64,000 nt of DNA, from contig OX359193.1 in the NCBI GenBank assembly GCA_947172415.1, positions 4,148,501-4,212,500 on the forward strand. The letters are read 5' to 3'. The first letter of the stretch is position 1. Each line of letters begins with the position of its first letter. Positions 32,691-44,061 of this stretch are shown here, in pieces. The DNA comes from Chondrosia reniformis. Its lineage: Eukaryota; Porifera; Demospongiae; Chondrillida; Chondrillidae. The notes under the pieces were generated by a model. That model did no database searches. It worked only from the letters and a program-made list of their open reading frames with translations, and was not told the origin of the DNA. Position numbers and translations under genes: made by a program.

Positions 32691-32901
32691 TGTAGTAGAC
32701 TGACATGTAGTGTAATGTGTGTGACCTTAGATGAATGTTTTGTGCACTTGTTGAATGTATCAGCTGACTCTGCATTTATTTTATCTTGTATGTGTTGCCG
32801 TGTTTTATGATGCAGTTGTGGTTCATTATTGTCGAAGTAGATGATTGTTTGCGACGTGTCTTCTGAACAAGTGCTGCAGTATATACTACGAAATTATTAC
32901 T
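32691..32901 (+). repeat. 3' LTR of the Gypsy element
   Basis: It matches the 5' LTR along its whole length with scattered substitutions and small indels (for example TGTGTCTGCGCAG versus TGTGTTGCCGTG). The divergence shows the insertion is not brand new. It begins right after the polypurine tract. Confidence 0.85.
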
Positions 32902-33455
32902 GACACCATTTTTTCGGTTTTCCGAGCAGACACTCAAGGAATTCCGCAACGGATTTCCATCAAAATTCCGTAAGGAACTTGTGACATGTACTGTACATAG
33001 CCTGGCTGCCTTGGTTCATTAAGCCATTGCCACTGAAAGGTTACCAGGCAGCATATCCCAGACAGCCACATACAATCACTGAGTTTGGAGGTGATGCACC
33101 ATATAAGCGATAAGTGTTTGGTGTGGTGTATGTGGGTGTGGTTGTATACAACCAATAAGGTGAGTAAATATACATGGAAATAATAATTTAAAACGTATAC
33201 ATATGTATAAAACAAGGGTGATATACAGGTCATTGAGCCATGTGGGTTAATTGACAGTAGATACGTTTTTTCCTTGTCTACAGTAACAAACCAATTCTTT
33301 TACTTTTACAAGCCTCTCTTAATACAACTAACATTACTGACAGCAAGGTTATTCCTCTATACTGGCTTGCGTCCATTTGATCCTTAGCTCCTTGTTTTGG
33401 GATGGGTACTATTATGCCAACACGCCCCTGAGTTGGTATTCTTTTCAGCTCAAAG
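32902..33455. other. non-coding, nothing recognised
   Basis: This stretch separates the Gypsy element from the 2A-containing fragment. It has no convincing exon or repeat. Confidence 0.35.
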
Positions 33456-33590
33456 TACCTCTTGAAGAGTGCCGCTGTGATCTTTAGGCATCTTGCATTT
33501 CAGCTATCACATTTATTAGCATGTGTGGTAAGCTCACCGTTATTGCTAGCCGGAGATGTTGAAATAAATCCGGGACCCATATCAAAATAA
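33456..33590 (+). pseudogene. retroelement N-terminal fragment with a 2A-like peptide motif
   Basis: The plus-strand frame ends in SPLLLAGDVEINPGPISK before a TAA. The core GDVEINPGP (about 33553-33579) matches the established 2A consensus D(V/I)ExNPG|P, which makes ribosomes skip a peptide bond. A hydrophobic Leu-rich stretch before it, also seen here, is typical. 2A-like motifs occur at the N termini of CR1-type LINE proteins and of some sponge proteins. What follows does not continue a known reading frame, so this is a relic or an exon end. Confidence 0.6.
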
Positions 33591-33639
33591 TGGTATTTCC
33601 AGCCTGCCTGCATTGACTGCAAATGATCAAAGTGTAAAA

Positions 33640-33850
33640 GAAAGCACAGAGTCTGAAGCAAAGAGGTCTTCAAGACTATCTATGCTGTCAACATGCTAGA
33701 GTGAACATCCAGAAACTGAAATAGGGGAAGAATATTCTGCACGGCTAGTAAAAATGGCTGAAAACCAAAGACGGCGCCTGCAGTGTAAAACAGAATATTC
33801 CAAAAATCAAAGGAAACGTTTAAATTCAGAAATGCTGAGCTACATGAGGC
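33640..33850 (+). pseudogene. basic RR.QR..-rich fragment, origin uncertain
   Basis: The frame reads EEYSARLVKMAENQRRRLQC and KTEYSKNQRKRL. It resembles the charged 'ARL..M+..QR.RL' repeats found at the start of some Helitron proteins and other repeat-encoded proteins. It is too short to assign, and is cut at about 33853 by Tc1 sequence. Confidence 0.25.
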
Positions 33851-33854
33851 CAGA

Positions 33855-34222
33855 GTAAATAAAATTAACAGAAAAGCGTTTGCACTAAAGTGTCTGCAGA
33901 GCAAAGATGAATTTAATGACGTGATTTGGACTGATGAGAGTTCAAAGCAGTTGAGAAGACATGCTGATTATATGCAGGTACAAGTTGGGAAGGTAAGGAT
34001 GCTGAAGCCACACACAAAACATGCCTTGAAAGTAAATGTTTGGGCCGGTATTTTGAAACAGGGGCTACAAAAATTTGTATATTTGATTCCATCATAGATG
34101 CAAATCTTTACATCAAAATTTTGAAAGTCATCTCCTGCCATTTCTAAAGGAAACATTTGCAGATGGGCACAGGTTTATGCAGGATAACGATCCAAAATAC
34201 ACTAGCAAGAAGGCAAAGTAGT
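33855..34222 (+). pseudogene. Tc1-like transposase fragment (same family as 6.8-10.7 kb)
   Basis: The frame reads NRKAFALKCLQSKDEFNDVI and WTDESSKQL, with the first Asp. KHALKVNVWAGILKQG is nearly identical to the copy at 6.8 kb. After a frameshift near 34060 it continues to FMQDNDPKYTSKKAK, which carries the second catalytic Asp absent from the other copy. It is bounded on both sides by unrelated fragments. It shows that the family was multi-copy. Confidence 0.8.
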
Positions 34223-34230
34223 TCTACATT

Positions 34231-35503
34231 GGGTACCACCTAGTGTGCAGCACAGCATCTTGGGCTAAGAGAATCAGAGCCTCAGTTTGAGGTCTGAATC
34301 TCCCCACAGAGAGCCACTCATAAGTCTCCCTATTTGTAACTTATCTGTAGAATGAGCCCTTGTGAGACTTTTCGGCTAGGTTATTCTTTAACCTTTCAGT
34401 CTGAGCCTCCTGGAGCTCACATGCCACAATCCTCCATTCTCCTATACTCTCTTGAGAAGGATCTGTCTTGAACCACATCTCATGTTCCAGTTCTATTCCG
34501 TGGTTCTCTAGTATCAATCTGGCTTCTTTTAAGACAGTCCTCCTCTGCTTTGAGCACTCCAGCCACTTTTGGTGTTTAACCACAACGGCTATGAGTGGAT
34601 CATTTGCAATATGGAGGTATCTTGCCAGATTCACAACAGCCCTGTCGTGATCCAAAGGAAAACTACTGAGCCCTCTCCCACCTTGAGAGCGAGGCAAGTT
34701 CACTCTCTTAATGGAAGAGTTGTAGTGATGACACTGGTACTTACTCATTATCCTTTTCACCATTGGGTCCAATTTTGAAAGCTCATGTTTAGTCCACCTC
34801 AAAACTGGGTAGGAGTACCACAATAGAGAAGCACACAACATGTTTGAGGCTTCCACCGTATTCTTGCCATTAAGATGAGTGCTCCACACTTTGTGTAGTC
34901 TTCTCATTTCATTGATCAAGCAACTTTTGACCTTGCTGTGATCTACCTCAAACAGTTGTTCTAGCCCTAGGTACTTATAAGTAGTACCCTTTCCAATGTT
35001 CTTTTTGGATTCTTCACTATGTTCAGGTTTGTCTGGACCAGCCAGAACCTTCCCCTTTTGCATGTGAGCAGTTCAACTCCAAATCTCATGCCAATGGCTT
35101 TTGAGGTCTTCTCCACACAAGCCAGTTTTCCTGAGTTGATCAGGCCCGCCAGCATATATCTTAATGTCGTAATGTATTTCTTTCTCCACGATGCCAGAGT
35201 GTAAATCACTTGGTTCTGTTAAGAACTTGGGATATAGGAGCAATGGCCAGGCAAAAGAGGAGTGGTGATAAGGAGTCTCCTTGGAAGAGTCCCCCATTAT
35301 ATTTCACAAGGGTGCTCTCAACCACCTTCCCTGCTATTCACAACTCAAGCACAGCAGCCCAGTGTTTAGAAAAGAGCTCTATTGATCTTTGTATCCAACG
35401 TGGGCAGTTGATGGCTTTCACTGTCATCAACCACTCATGAGGGACTCTGTCATAAATATGCTTTCTCATATTCGATCCATGCCACACTAAGTGCGGAGCA
35501 GGA
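34231..35503 (-). pseudogene. partial second copy of the R4-like LINE
   Basis: This is collinear with 37075-38405 of the full copy. It shares YLGLEQLFEVDHSKVKSCLI, LRWTKHELSKLDPMVKRIMS and YQCHHYNSSIKRVNLPRSQG. On the right it breaks off abruptly (about 35503), within the part encoding the RT 'YEKAYNRVPH' region. The left break (34231) lies just upstream of the Cys/His and endonuclease region, which is absent. It carries its own frameshifts. It is likely a truncated insertion or a segment copied from the neighbour. Confidence 0.8.
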
Positions 35504-36020
35504 ATACTGAACAAAGTTAGCTGTAAGAATGGTAGTAACACACCAGGTATTTCTATGCATCATTTTCCTGAAGGAAAACATTTAAGGTGGCAGTGGACAC
35601 AATTTGTAAGACAGTATCGTACAGACTTAGTACCATCCTTTGTTCTGTCCACTTCGTGCTTCCAAAGAAAGCTTTTGCTCAGCGAACCTAAGTGTAGAAT
35701 ACTAAAGAAAGGATCTGTACCAACTGTCGACGTAGTGGCCCAAGTTGGTTTCCACTACAAAATTGTGAGAGAAGAATAATGCAGACTTAGATGTGCCAAT
35801 TCCTGACACTGGACCAGTGTCACCTGCTGCAGTATCTCCAACATTAGATGAAACACCACTCTAGCCACTCCAGGTGGAGCAGTTTGAAAAGGATTCAGTC
35901 TGTACCTGTTGTTCAGTGCTAAAAATACAAATGAAATCAATAAAGAGAGCCCAATATAGAAGTTACATAGTTTGAGGGAGGAAATACAGGGTCTCAGAGC
36001 AGTCCAGCAGGAATCCAATG
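35504..36020 (+). pseudogene. THAP-domain-like fragment and coiled-coil segment
   Basis: The frame near 35528-35780 reads CKNGSNTPGISMHHFPEGKH, then RWQWTQFVRQYR and a region resembling the THAP 'S.LCS.HF' block in a disturbed frame. THAP domains are C2CH DNA-binding modules common in P, ISL2EU and related transposons. At 35860-36020 comes a segment with CTCC and LREEIQGLRAVQQESN, a likely coiled coil, before a GTAAGT donor. This resembles the N-terminal half of a THAP transposase; the catalytic part is not here. Confidence 0.45.
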
Positions 36021-36379
36021 TAAGTGTACATATATGTAGTTTTTTTATGCAAAACAGCAATAACATTTTCCCCGATTCATTTATGATTGATATTTTGATT
36101 TCAGGGGGCGGCAGTACCACCAATTTTTCTAACTCAAGTTACTTATGTATATACAGAGAATTTGAAACTTAATTAAAAAATTGCATTCGAAGAGGCCCTG
36201 TATTTGGCACTTTCAAAACTTACACTCTTCGGATAGAGCACGTTGAAATCTAGGGTAGCCAGTTCCCTAGTTTGGAAACATTAATGACAATCTAGTACTT
36301 GTATGTACCTGCGTAAGTTCGCATGCTGGCACTAGCTCATTTGAAAAAAAGAAGACAAAAGGAGAATTTGGCCTATTTT
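36021..36379. other. non-coding spacer
   Basis: Nothing was recognised between the THAP-like fragment and the 3' end of the R4-like LINE. Confidence 0.35.
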
Positions 36380-39300
36380 GGTTGATCCACTTTGCGAAGG
36401 TAGCATGGTCGACAGGCAAGGACTGGGACAGGACTACTTATCGTCCAGGCCCCAATCCCTCAACAGATAGATGTCGCCTCAATATCCTTACAGCCGAACA
36501 GAGAATAGTTCTCTGCATGGCTCTCATCACTTCTACTGCACCTTTTGACAGCTTTGGAATTCCCCTTAGGTCCTCCAGGAGCGTGTCCACTGTCCCCAAA
36601 GCACCAATTATCATCGGGACTACCTTAATTCGGTAGCCCCTAAATTGTTTCCTCATATCAGCTGCCAGCTTCTGGTACTTTTGGAACTTCTCTTGCCATC
36701 TTCTATTAAGATTGCTGTCAGTAGGAACTCACATCTCAATAATGAAGATGGACTTACATAGACGATCCTCAACCACTAAGTCTGGCTTTCTTTCTGTTAT
36801 TTCTTCATCTGTAGGGATACTAGGATCCCACAAGATTTTGACAGACCTATTCTCATAGACTGGTTTTGCTTCTAGTTTGTACCAGGGCTCTTCCTGCTTG
36901 AATCCATATTCTTTCGACATTCTCCACAACACTATCAGTATTGCCCGGTCATGCCTCTCTTTGTAGAGAGAAAATCCCTTGGGCTCACACATGTTTAGTA
37001 TGTGTTTGACCGTTTCTATAGCCTTGCCACATTCTCTGCACATTAGGAGGCTAGAATTCCTCAGAATCCTATTTTGGTACCACCTAGTGTGCAGCACATC
37101 ATCTTGGGCTGCAAGAATCAGAGCCTCAGTTTGAGGTCTGAGTCTCCCCTCAGAAAGCCACACATAAGACTCCCTATTTGTGACTTGTCTGGGGTATGAA
37201 CCCAGGTGAGACTTTTTGGCAAGGTTACTTTTTAACCTTTCAGTCTGAGCCTCCCAGAGCTCACGTGACACTCTCCTTCATTCTCTTACACTATTTTGTG
37301 AGGGATCTGTCTTTAGCCACATTTCCGGTTCTAGTTCTATTCCGTGGCTTCCCAGTATCAATCTTGCTTCTTTCAAGACAGTCCTCCTCTGCTTTGAGCA
37401 CTCCAGCCACTTTTGGTGTTTAACCACAACAGCTCTGAGTGGATCATTGGCAGTATGGAGGTATCTTGCCAGATTCACAACAGCCCTGTCGTGATCCAAA
37501 GGAAAACTACAGAGCCCTCTACCACCTTGAGAGCGAGGCAAGTTCACTCTCTCAATGGCAGAGTTATAGTGATGACACTGGTACTTTCTCATGAACTTTC
37601 TCATCATTCGGTCCAGTTTTGGAAGCTCACTTTGAGTCCACCTCAAAACTGGGTAAGAGTATCTCAATAGAGATGCACACAACATGTTAGAGGCTTCGGC
37701 AGCATTCTTACCATTGAGGTGAAAGCTCCACACTTTGTGTAGTCTCCTCCTCAATTCGTTGATCAAGCAAGTTTTGACCTTGCTGTCATCTACCTCAAAC
37801 AGTTGTTCTAGCCCTAGGTACTTATAAGTAGTACCTTTTTCAAGGCTCCTTATGGATTCTTCACTGCGTTCAGGGTTGTCTGGGCCAGCCAGAACTTTCC
37901 CCTTTTGCATGTGAGCTGTTCCACACTTTCTCACTCCAAACCTCATGCCAATGGCATTTGAGGTTTACTCCACACATTCCATGGCTTTCCTGAGTTTATC
38001 AGGCCCTCCAGCATATATCTTAAGGTCGTCCATTTACAACAAGTGTGACATGGTGTTCCTTTCCCCATTATGCCAGAGGGTATATCCCTTGGTTTTGTTA
38101 AGAACTTGGGATATGGGAGCTATGGCCAGACAAAAGAGGAGTGGCGATAAGGAGTCTACTTGGAAGAGTCCTAACCTCGTCCTCCTAACCACCTTCCCCG
38201 CAGTCCTCAACTCAAGCACAGTAGCCCAGTGTTTGGAGAAGAGCTCTATAGACCTCCCGATCCAACCTGGGCACTTGATGGTTTTTAGCACCTTCATCAC
38301 CCACTTGTGAGGGACTCTGTTATATGCCTTCTCATAATTGATCCATGCCACACTAAGTGGCTTGCCCATAATTTTGGCATCTAGACCGATTGTTTGATCT
38401 AGCAGTAGACAGTCCACACAGCCCCACCTCACTTTCGTCATAGGCAAAAGATCATTAGTGTAGGTGTAAGTGAGTAGTTCTGATGCAATGTATGCTGTGA
38501 CAGCCTTGTACATTGTGTTGAGACACGCAATAGGTCGGTAGTTGGCCGCACGTTTTGGGTCACCCTTTTTGGGGATGAGTAGAGTGCGACCCCTTGTAAG
38601 CCAGTCTGGGACTGACAGATCTCCGCTCACCACCCTCCGTAGTACATCTGCCAAGGCAGACTGTGCAGAGGGGAGTGCTTTTCACCAAAAAGTGTGGATG
38701 CCATCCGGCCCAGGGGCTGACCAGCTTTTTGCCTTTTTCAAGGCTTTCCTCAGTTTGGTCTCAATGCTATCGTGACCTTCAGAGTAGGTTCTACCTACCC
38801 TCTTTTTGGTTTCCTTTAGCCATTCTTTCACCCCTGGGTCGTCTTTGTTGACCTTACCAACGGTACCTACAATCTTTGTCCAAAAGTCTCTTACTACCTC
38901 AATTGAGGGCGCTTCATTGGAGCTTGAAACATTGCCATTCATCTGGAACTTACTGTGGGTATTCCAAAGGTGGTCTTGTTTCTGGAATTTCCTGCGTTCA
39001 GCCGATCTTCGCTCTTGTAGGGTCCAGACCCTGAGTTTCCCCAGTGTGTGTTCCCGAGCTCTGATCAGCACATTCAGGTTTAATGAATGGAACTCCCTCC
39101 TAAGCTTTCTTCGGAGTATTTTTTGGCGTTTGGTCATAGGATTATTATTCTGTTGACGCGCTATTTCCACATACAACCAGGCAAGCAGTCTTCTAAACCT
39201 AAGGCCCTTGGCCTTCCTGTCACTTATGTGACCTTCCTGTCTCTTACTTCCCAATCTGATTGTCTGATTTCCTTCCCTGGTTGCATGGCTGCAACTTGTA

Positions 39301-40540
39301 GGTTGTTTTTCCCCTCACAGCCATAGCAACAGAGTAGACCAGGCAGTTCAGGTGCCAGGCCGACCTAGGGCCTTCCTGCCACTCTTTCTCCACCCAATCA
39401 TTGGCCTCCTGAAGCAGTGCCGTATCAACATGGTTGAACCGCACCGCCCCACAGGGTTTTCTACCAGAGAAATCTCCAGGTTTCTTTTGGAGACAGGCAT
39501 CTTTTGCTTTGCCTAAAAGTTGCATCAGATGATCATTGTCACTTGTTTTGGGACTGGGATAATCATTTGTAGGAGTTTCAACAGGGACTGCAGACAGCTC
39601 ACCATTTTGTTCAGTCCCAGCCTGAACTTGGTGAAGCTCCTCCTGTCCCTGGGCTCCCACACCTTCCTCCACAGTCCCAGTTAGGGTGGCATACTCCACA
39701 AGAGTCAGGTTCCACAAGGTTTAGTCTCGAGAGACCTTGACCTCTTCGGATTCTACTAACTCTTGTAGTTAGCGCTACCTTTGTGGTTTTATGGTCTGGC
39801 ATTGCAGCATTCCAAGCCTGGTACAACTGCTCGGTATACCCCTTTTCCATGGGCTTACTTTCTCGGTAGAGCTCCATGAGGATATTACCCCTCTGAAGGT
39901 TCCAGATCACCCCTTGGATCCTTCTCCTTCTAGAGGCACCTTGCGGTGCATCATTAATCAAATCTAAATCTCGGCTACCCGTTACTTGCAGTACTCCGTC
40001 TCCTACCAAGTTCCTTTTGGCTTGAAAGGCAAGGGTTCGACCGGTCTGAGGCAAATGTGGGTATTTGCTCAGCCATTCCCACTCTAAACGCTTCTGATAG
40101 CCACCTCTTTTGGATTCAGATCGCTCATAGCAATCAATTAGTGCCCTAACCATTTCCTCAGTCCAGAGGGCTGGTTGGCTCGTCATGGGGACCGAAGAAA
40201 GGCTATTACATTCAGGTACATCTACCTGTGAGGCACCAGTGGAATCACCTATTCTGGTTGACCCAGGGTTTTCTTCACCACTAGTGCACCTAGGCCACAG
40301 CCTGTCTTGAAAATTGTCATTCTCATGGCGCAACGTAACCCAGTGAAACTGCCAGATGGGGGGTTAGCCCGTGCTGACAGGGAGGCTGATTTAGCCACAG
40401 GATGCCACATGAGGGGCCAAGCACCCTGCCTCGTCGGGGGGTTGAACTGGCCAATACCCATCCTCTTATCAGCTTGGAACCACAGCCTCCAATTCCCACG
40501 ACTGCTACTTATGAAGTATAAATTGTTTGTCACCCCTTAA
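36380..40540 (-). pseudogene. R4-like LINE with restriction-like endonuclease, nearly full length
   Basis: This is a non-LTR element of the R2/R4/NeSL-like branch, which carries a C-terminal restriction-like endonuclease instead of APE. Order on the minus strand: a Myb-like segment (LWTEEMVRALIDCYERSESK, 40160), a linker to 38700 with basic helices, and the RT (SAPGPDGIHTFW 38690, PKRAANYRPIACLNTMYKAV 38560, YEKAYNRVPHKWVMKVLK 38330, LSPLLFCLAIAPISQV 38150). The YMDD box near 38038 reads stop-MDD. After a thumb/linker comes CRECGKAIETVKHILNMC (CCHC, about 37020), RKPDLVVEDRLC...FIIEM (about 36750), a TGA at 36729-36731, and a C-terminal VVPMIIGALGTVDTLLEDL block ending near 36438. Several frameshifts break it. 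The clade is inferred from domain order. Confidence 0.82.
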
Positions 40541-40589
40541 TATGACATTGTTCTATATAGAATATGTGGCTAATATACAAACTTTACTA

Positions 40590-41475
40590 TTCTATATGAC
40601 CAAAGAAGAAAGATTGAGGTCGTATGAAGCAAGGGCCCCAAAGCCGTTTTAAGAGAATTTTGCAAAATCTATGTCTAAATCTAAAAATGTTAATTATAAT
40701 AGTAAGATGCCAAAGCCGAATGAGGAAGGCTATGATAAGCTCTACAAAATTAGACCCCTACTAGAAAGGTTGAGAGCAAATATATAGCCAAAGGCATTAT
40801 ACCCTAATGAAGGAGTTTTGAGTTGATGAGACTATAGTGCTATTTAAAGGCAGAAGCATCTTGAAGCAATATATGCCCCTCAAGCCTGTTAAAGGATATA
40901 AAATATGGTGATCATATATTTCAAAAAATGGTTATGCATATATTTTCGGTGTTTACACAGGGGATACTAAGGTGCACCATAGGACAATTTGGGGGCTAAG
41001 GTTGTAAAGACTATGCTAGAACCAATAAAAGGCAGAGGCCATAATGTTTACATAGATAATTTCTTTTCTTCTGTGGCCCTTTTCGAAATCTACAGGTAGA
41101 GGGCACTCACGTAAACGGAACAGCAAGGACAAAGAGGAAAAAGTGGCCCTGAGAGATAAAATCTAAAGAGCCTAAAAGGAGCTGAATCGAGGTGAAGTTA
41201 GGTATGTTTTCCTGCTAAATGGCCTTTTAGGTATGGAAGGACAAAAGAGTAGTCCCTGTAATTAACACCATCACAGACCCTCAAAGTACTATTACTGTCA
41301 TTAGGATAGATAATGATGGCAGTAAAATAGTAGTAAGCTACCCTGAGAATATAAAATGCTATAATAAATTCATGGGAGGAGTCAATCTGTTTGACTCTTG
41401 ACGGAAAACATACACTATAGGAGTAAATGAATATCAAGGTACTAAGTACGTACCTATCACTATTAGCAGACTCAT
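40590..41475 (+). pseudogene. piggyBac-type transposase pseudogene
   Basis: Fragments in several plus frames read DKLYKIRPLLERLRANI (40740), ETIVLFKGRSILKQYMPLKP with VKGYKIW (40828-40907), GYAYIFGVYTGDTKVH (40930), GHNVYIDNFFSS (41040) and YNKFMGGVNLFDS (41350). These are collinear with the catalytic core of piggyBac transposases (DDE_Tnp_1_7), including the Asp in the 'YIDNFF' block. Frames are broken by many stops. Terminal repeats and TTAA flanks were not found. Confidence 0.8.
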
Positions 41476-41960
41476 TATTTAAAGAAGTCACTTCAATAGA
41501 CCATGTTGTACATTTTACTGATAATGGAGTTGCACATAACCATATTGAATTATTTTTGGAATAAAACACAGTGTTGAAAGCATCACTCCACCCTGTAGAG
41601 GAAAGCCTGACACTATAATCATGGAACCCACAAATAAAAGATGCGTAGCTAAAGTGAGAAACAGATACAGAAGTGGCGTTTGCAGCCATATAATATAATA
41701 CAACTCGGAAAATTTGCAATAGTTTCGTTTAACAATTAGTCCCAAACCTTATATAGTTTTTAAGTTATGGCTGGCGAAGAAGAATAATAATATTAAGAAT
41801 ATGAAGAAGACAAAAATGGGAATTTTTAAAATTTATTATTTCGCCAGTGGGACATATTTGCTTGCCTTTGAGGTCTATTTAGAGTACTATTATTATTATT
41901 TAGTTAGTATAGTTACCTGTTTAACTAGCCTAGCAAATGACCCAAGGTAAGCCCCTTGTG
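41476..41960. other. unrecognised stretch
   Basis: The minus-strand frame 41719-41198 partly overlaps the piggyBac relic and has no motif. There is a run of ATT trinucleotides near 41888. No gene was assigned. Confidence 0.35.
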
Positions 41961-41964
41961 AAGA

Positions 41965-42285
41965 GATTGAAGTTAATGACTGTAATGAAGGATATTCTGC
42001 TGGAAGCAAGGAAAACGTTTCACGGCAGATTGCAGCATGCCACTCTGTTCGATGCTCTAGGGATGTTCTAGAGACGTTCACGGCCGCTTGTGAACTAACT
42101 GCCTTTGCACTTGGGGCAGGTGAAGGGAAAAAGAAAGGTGCTAATTTCGTGGAATGTGAGCTTAGCTCTGAAGCAAGAGAAATAGTAAAAGAGAAACATA
42201 TCGATGCTGTATTTGAGGCTGGTTCCAGGACAATTGGTAAGAAATCAACTATGAAGTTACTTCTCCTCCAACTCAAGTTAGCCAC
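41965..42285 (+). other. unidentified open segment upstream of the Penelope fragment
   Basis: Both strands are open here. The plus frame reads CHSVRCSRDVLETFTAACEL and AFALGAGEGKKKG, and the minus frame is also long. Neither resembles a family I know. The plus frame fuses to Penelope RT sequence at about 42286, probably a fusion of unrelated pieces. Confidence 0.25.
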
Positions 42286-42705
42286 ATACCATTCCCCTCC
42301 AAGGCTCTGGAAGCAATATGCGGATGATACCTTCACAGTCCTTACTCACACTCATGCTCAGCAGTTTCTCCACCATCCAACAGTATTAATCCACACATCC
42401 AATTTACATCAGAAGAGGAATGTGTAGAGGGCACACTAACCTTCCTGGATGTCTGACTTCATTGAGTATCTGATGGTTCCATCTTCACATGTGTATTCTG
42501 GAAAGCCACCCACACTGATCAGTATCCGGCTTTCAATTCTGACCACCCAGTGACTGACAGAGCTGCAGTTGTGAGAATCCTAATGGACAAGGCCCATAAG
42601 TTGTCATCTACCTACTGTGAGAGAACAGTTGAGGAAAGGAGAATAATGAAAGCTCTCCAGAAGAATGGCTACCCAACAAATTTATTCATTGGTACTACAA
42701 TTGCT
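42286..42705 (+). pseudogene. Penelope-like RT fragment
   Basis: PPRLWKQYADDTFTVLTHTH includes the Y-A-D-D catalytic box (about 42310). After a frameshift come GTLTFLDV-like residues, IFTCVFWKATHTDQYPAFNS and DHPVTDRAAVVRILMDKA. Last is ERRIMKALQKNGYPTNLF near 42650, the same region that starts the 29-kb copy. The GIY-YIG domain is absent. It is more diverged than the 29-kb element. Confidence 0.75.
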
Positions 42706-42899
42706 TATCTGCTGCACTAAGCCACAATTCATTACTGAATAACACCCCAAATAATCTATTTATAGTACTAAATTTAACCTTTGCAGAACTTGAGTCATTA
42801 AAATCCACAACAACATATAATTATTGCCAGTTCACTGCAAAGTAGCTGCCAATTGCTAATCAAATGACAAATTATAAAAAATGACTCTTCATAAAGTGT

Positions 42900-43500
42900 T
42901 GGTATAAACACTCTCCAAGAGTGCAAAGAATTGACAATCATTCTCATCCTGTCCACGTACACCTTCGTTCCATACAGTTGGTAAGGCTAGTGAGTAAGAA
43001 GGCAAAGCATTTGCCAAAGCATAAGGCAATTACTGGTAGCAATGCCATAATTCAAGGCTTCCTTGCCAGAGTTAGGGATTTACTACAGTCACTGAATATA
43101 AATAAAGCACATGACCTTAGTGACAGTCTATGGAATTGTGATGCTTGCCAAAAAGGGTGCAAATGTACATGAGGTTACAACAATCCACATCAGAGGATCA
43201 GCATCAGGGAGACGTCTACCTTCTTTAATTGTATACAAAGGCAAGCACTTGCATTCTTCATGGACAAAGGAGGCCCTGTAGGTGCTACATATTCTGTGAG
43301 CGAGAGTGGCTGGTCCTTATATTCAATAGACACCATTACACCTGAGCCTTGAGGTCCTGGAACAAGTCAGGTTTAGAAATATACACCTCATATGCCCTCC
43401 AGCACATACATCTTGGATGTTGGGGTCTTTGGACCCATGAAGCCAGCATGGAGGAAGTTGCTTAACTTTTTAGCTACAGCATGCATACATAATGGCACCC
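42900..43500 (+). pseudogene. pogo/jerky-type DDE_1 transposase fragment
   Basis: The HTH-to-catalytic region reads KKAKHLPKHKAITGSNAIIQ, GFLARVRDLLQSLNINKAHD and LWNCDACQ. The family has NCDETG here, so the Asp is kept but the next residue changed. IHIRGSASGRRLPSLIVYKG (43190) follows, then in other frames HTSWMLG and VFGPMKPAWRKLL (43425). Frameshifts and a deletion remove the second Asp block. It is similar in architecture to the better copy at 50.7-52.3 kb. Confidence 0.7.
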
Positions 43501-43533
43501 CCCTAAGGACCATAAGGCACATTTGTGGTGTAT

Positions 43534-43609
43534 GTTGATTTAGTGGACGTTCAGATCAATTTAACGCTTTTTCAGTTACTATTGACGATTTTACACTTGC
43601 TTTTAAAGC
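43534..43609 (+). repeat. left inverted repeat flanking the mariner-like element
   Basis: This segment, containing TTTAACGCTTTTTCAGTTAC and TATTGACGATTTTACACTT, is the imperfect inverse of 45261-45341. Confidence 0.65.
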
Positions 43610-43666
43610 TTGTTACGAAGAATGTCTGCAACAATGCAATGCTCAGGTTCTATAGGTAAATACACA

Positions 43667-43760
43667 AAAACAAGTATTTTGACTTTAAAAACCTCGTGGG
43701 GCGCATGGCACTCCTAAGTAAACTCGAACTACTTGCCTGGTTCTCAAAAGATATCTGGTT
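43667..43760 (+). repeat. dispersed repeat family, partial copy 2
   Basis: AAAACAAGTATTTTGACTTT followed by AAAAACC(T)CGTGGGGC and a CTCGAACTACTTGCCTGG block matches the left part of the 45.4-kb and 61.8-kb copies. The palindromic block is absent. Confidence 0.55.
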
Positions 43761-44061
43761 AACCGATTTCTGGTTGACTCTTGTTGGCCGTCAATTTTTC
43801 AAGGCCATATCTCATTGAAAACGTTTTTGCGCAAGCGTTACATTACATAATATTAGTATAGGTGGTTTTTAAATCCTTTTCGTTGGTTTAACGTTCAACG
43901 CAAAGGAAGAGAAAGCTAATTTTAAGCTAGAAAACGAACGAGCATCTGCCATTTTGGTGACTGATATAATATATACACTACAAGTTACAATATATATATA
44001 CAAGGTTACGAACAGGAAGGCATACAGTAACATAATTTCTGAAAACAATATAGGGGCGCCT

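Noticed and set aside
41896-42336. Minus-strand 146-codon frame
   Set aside because: It overlaps a plus-strand frame that runs into Penelope RT sequence, and neither shows a known motif; no reason to prefer it.
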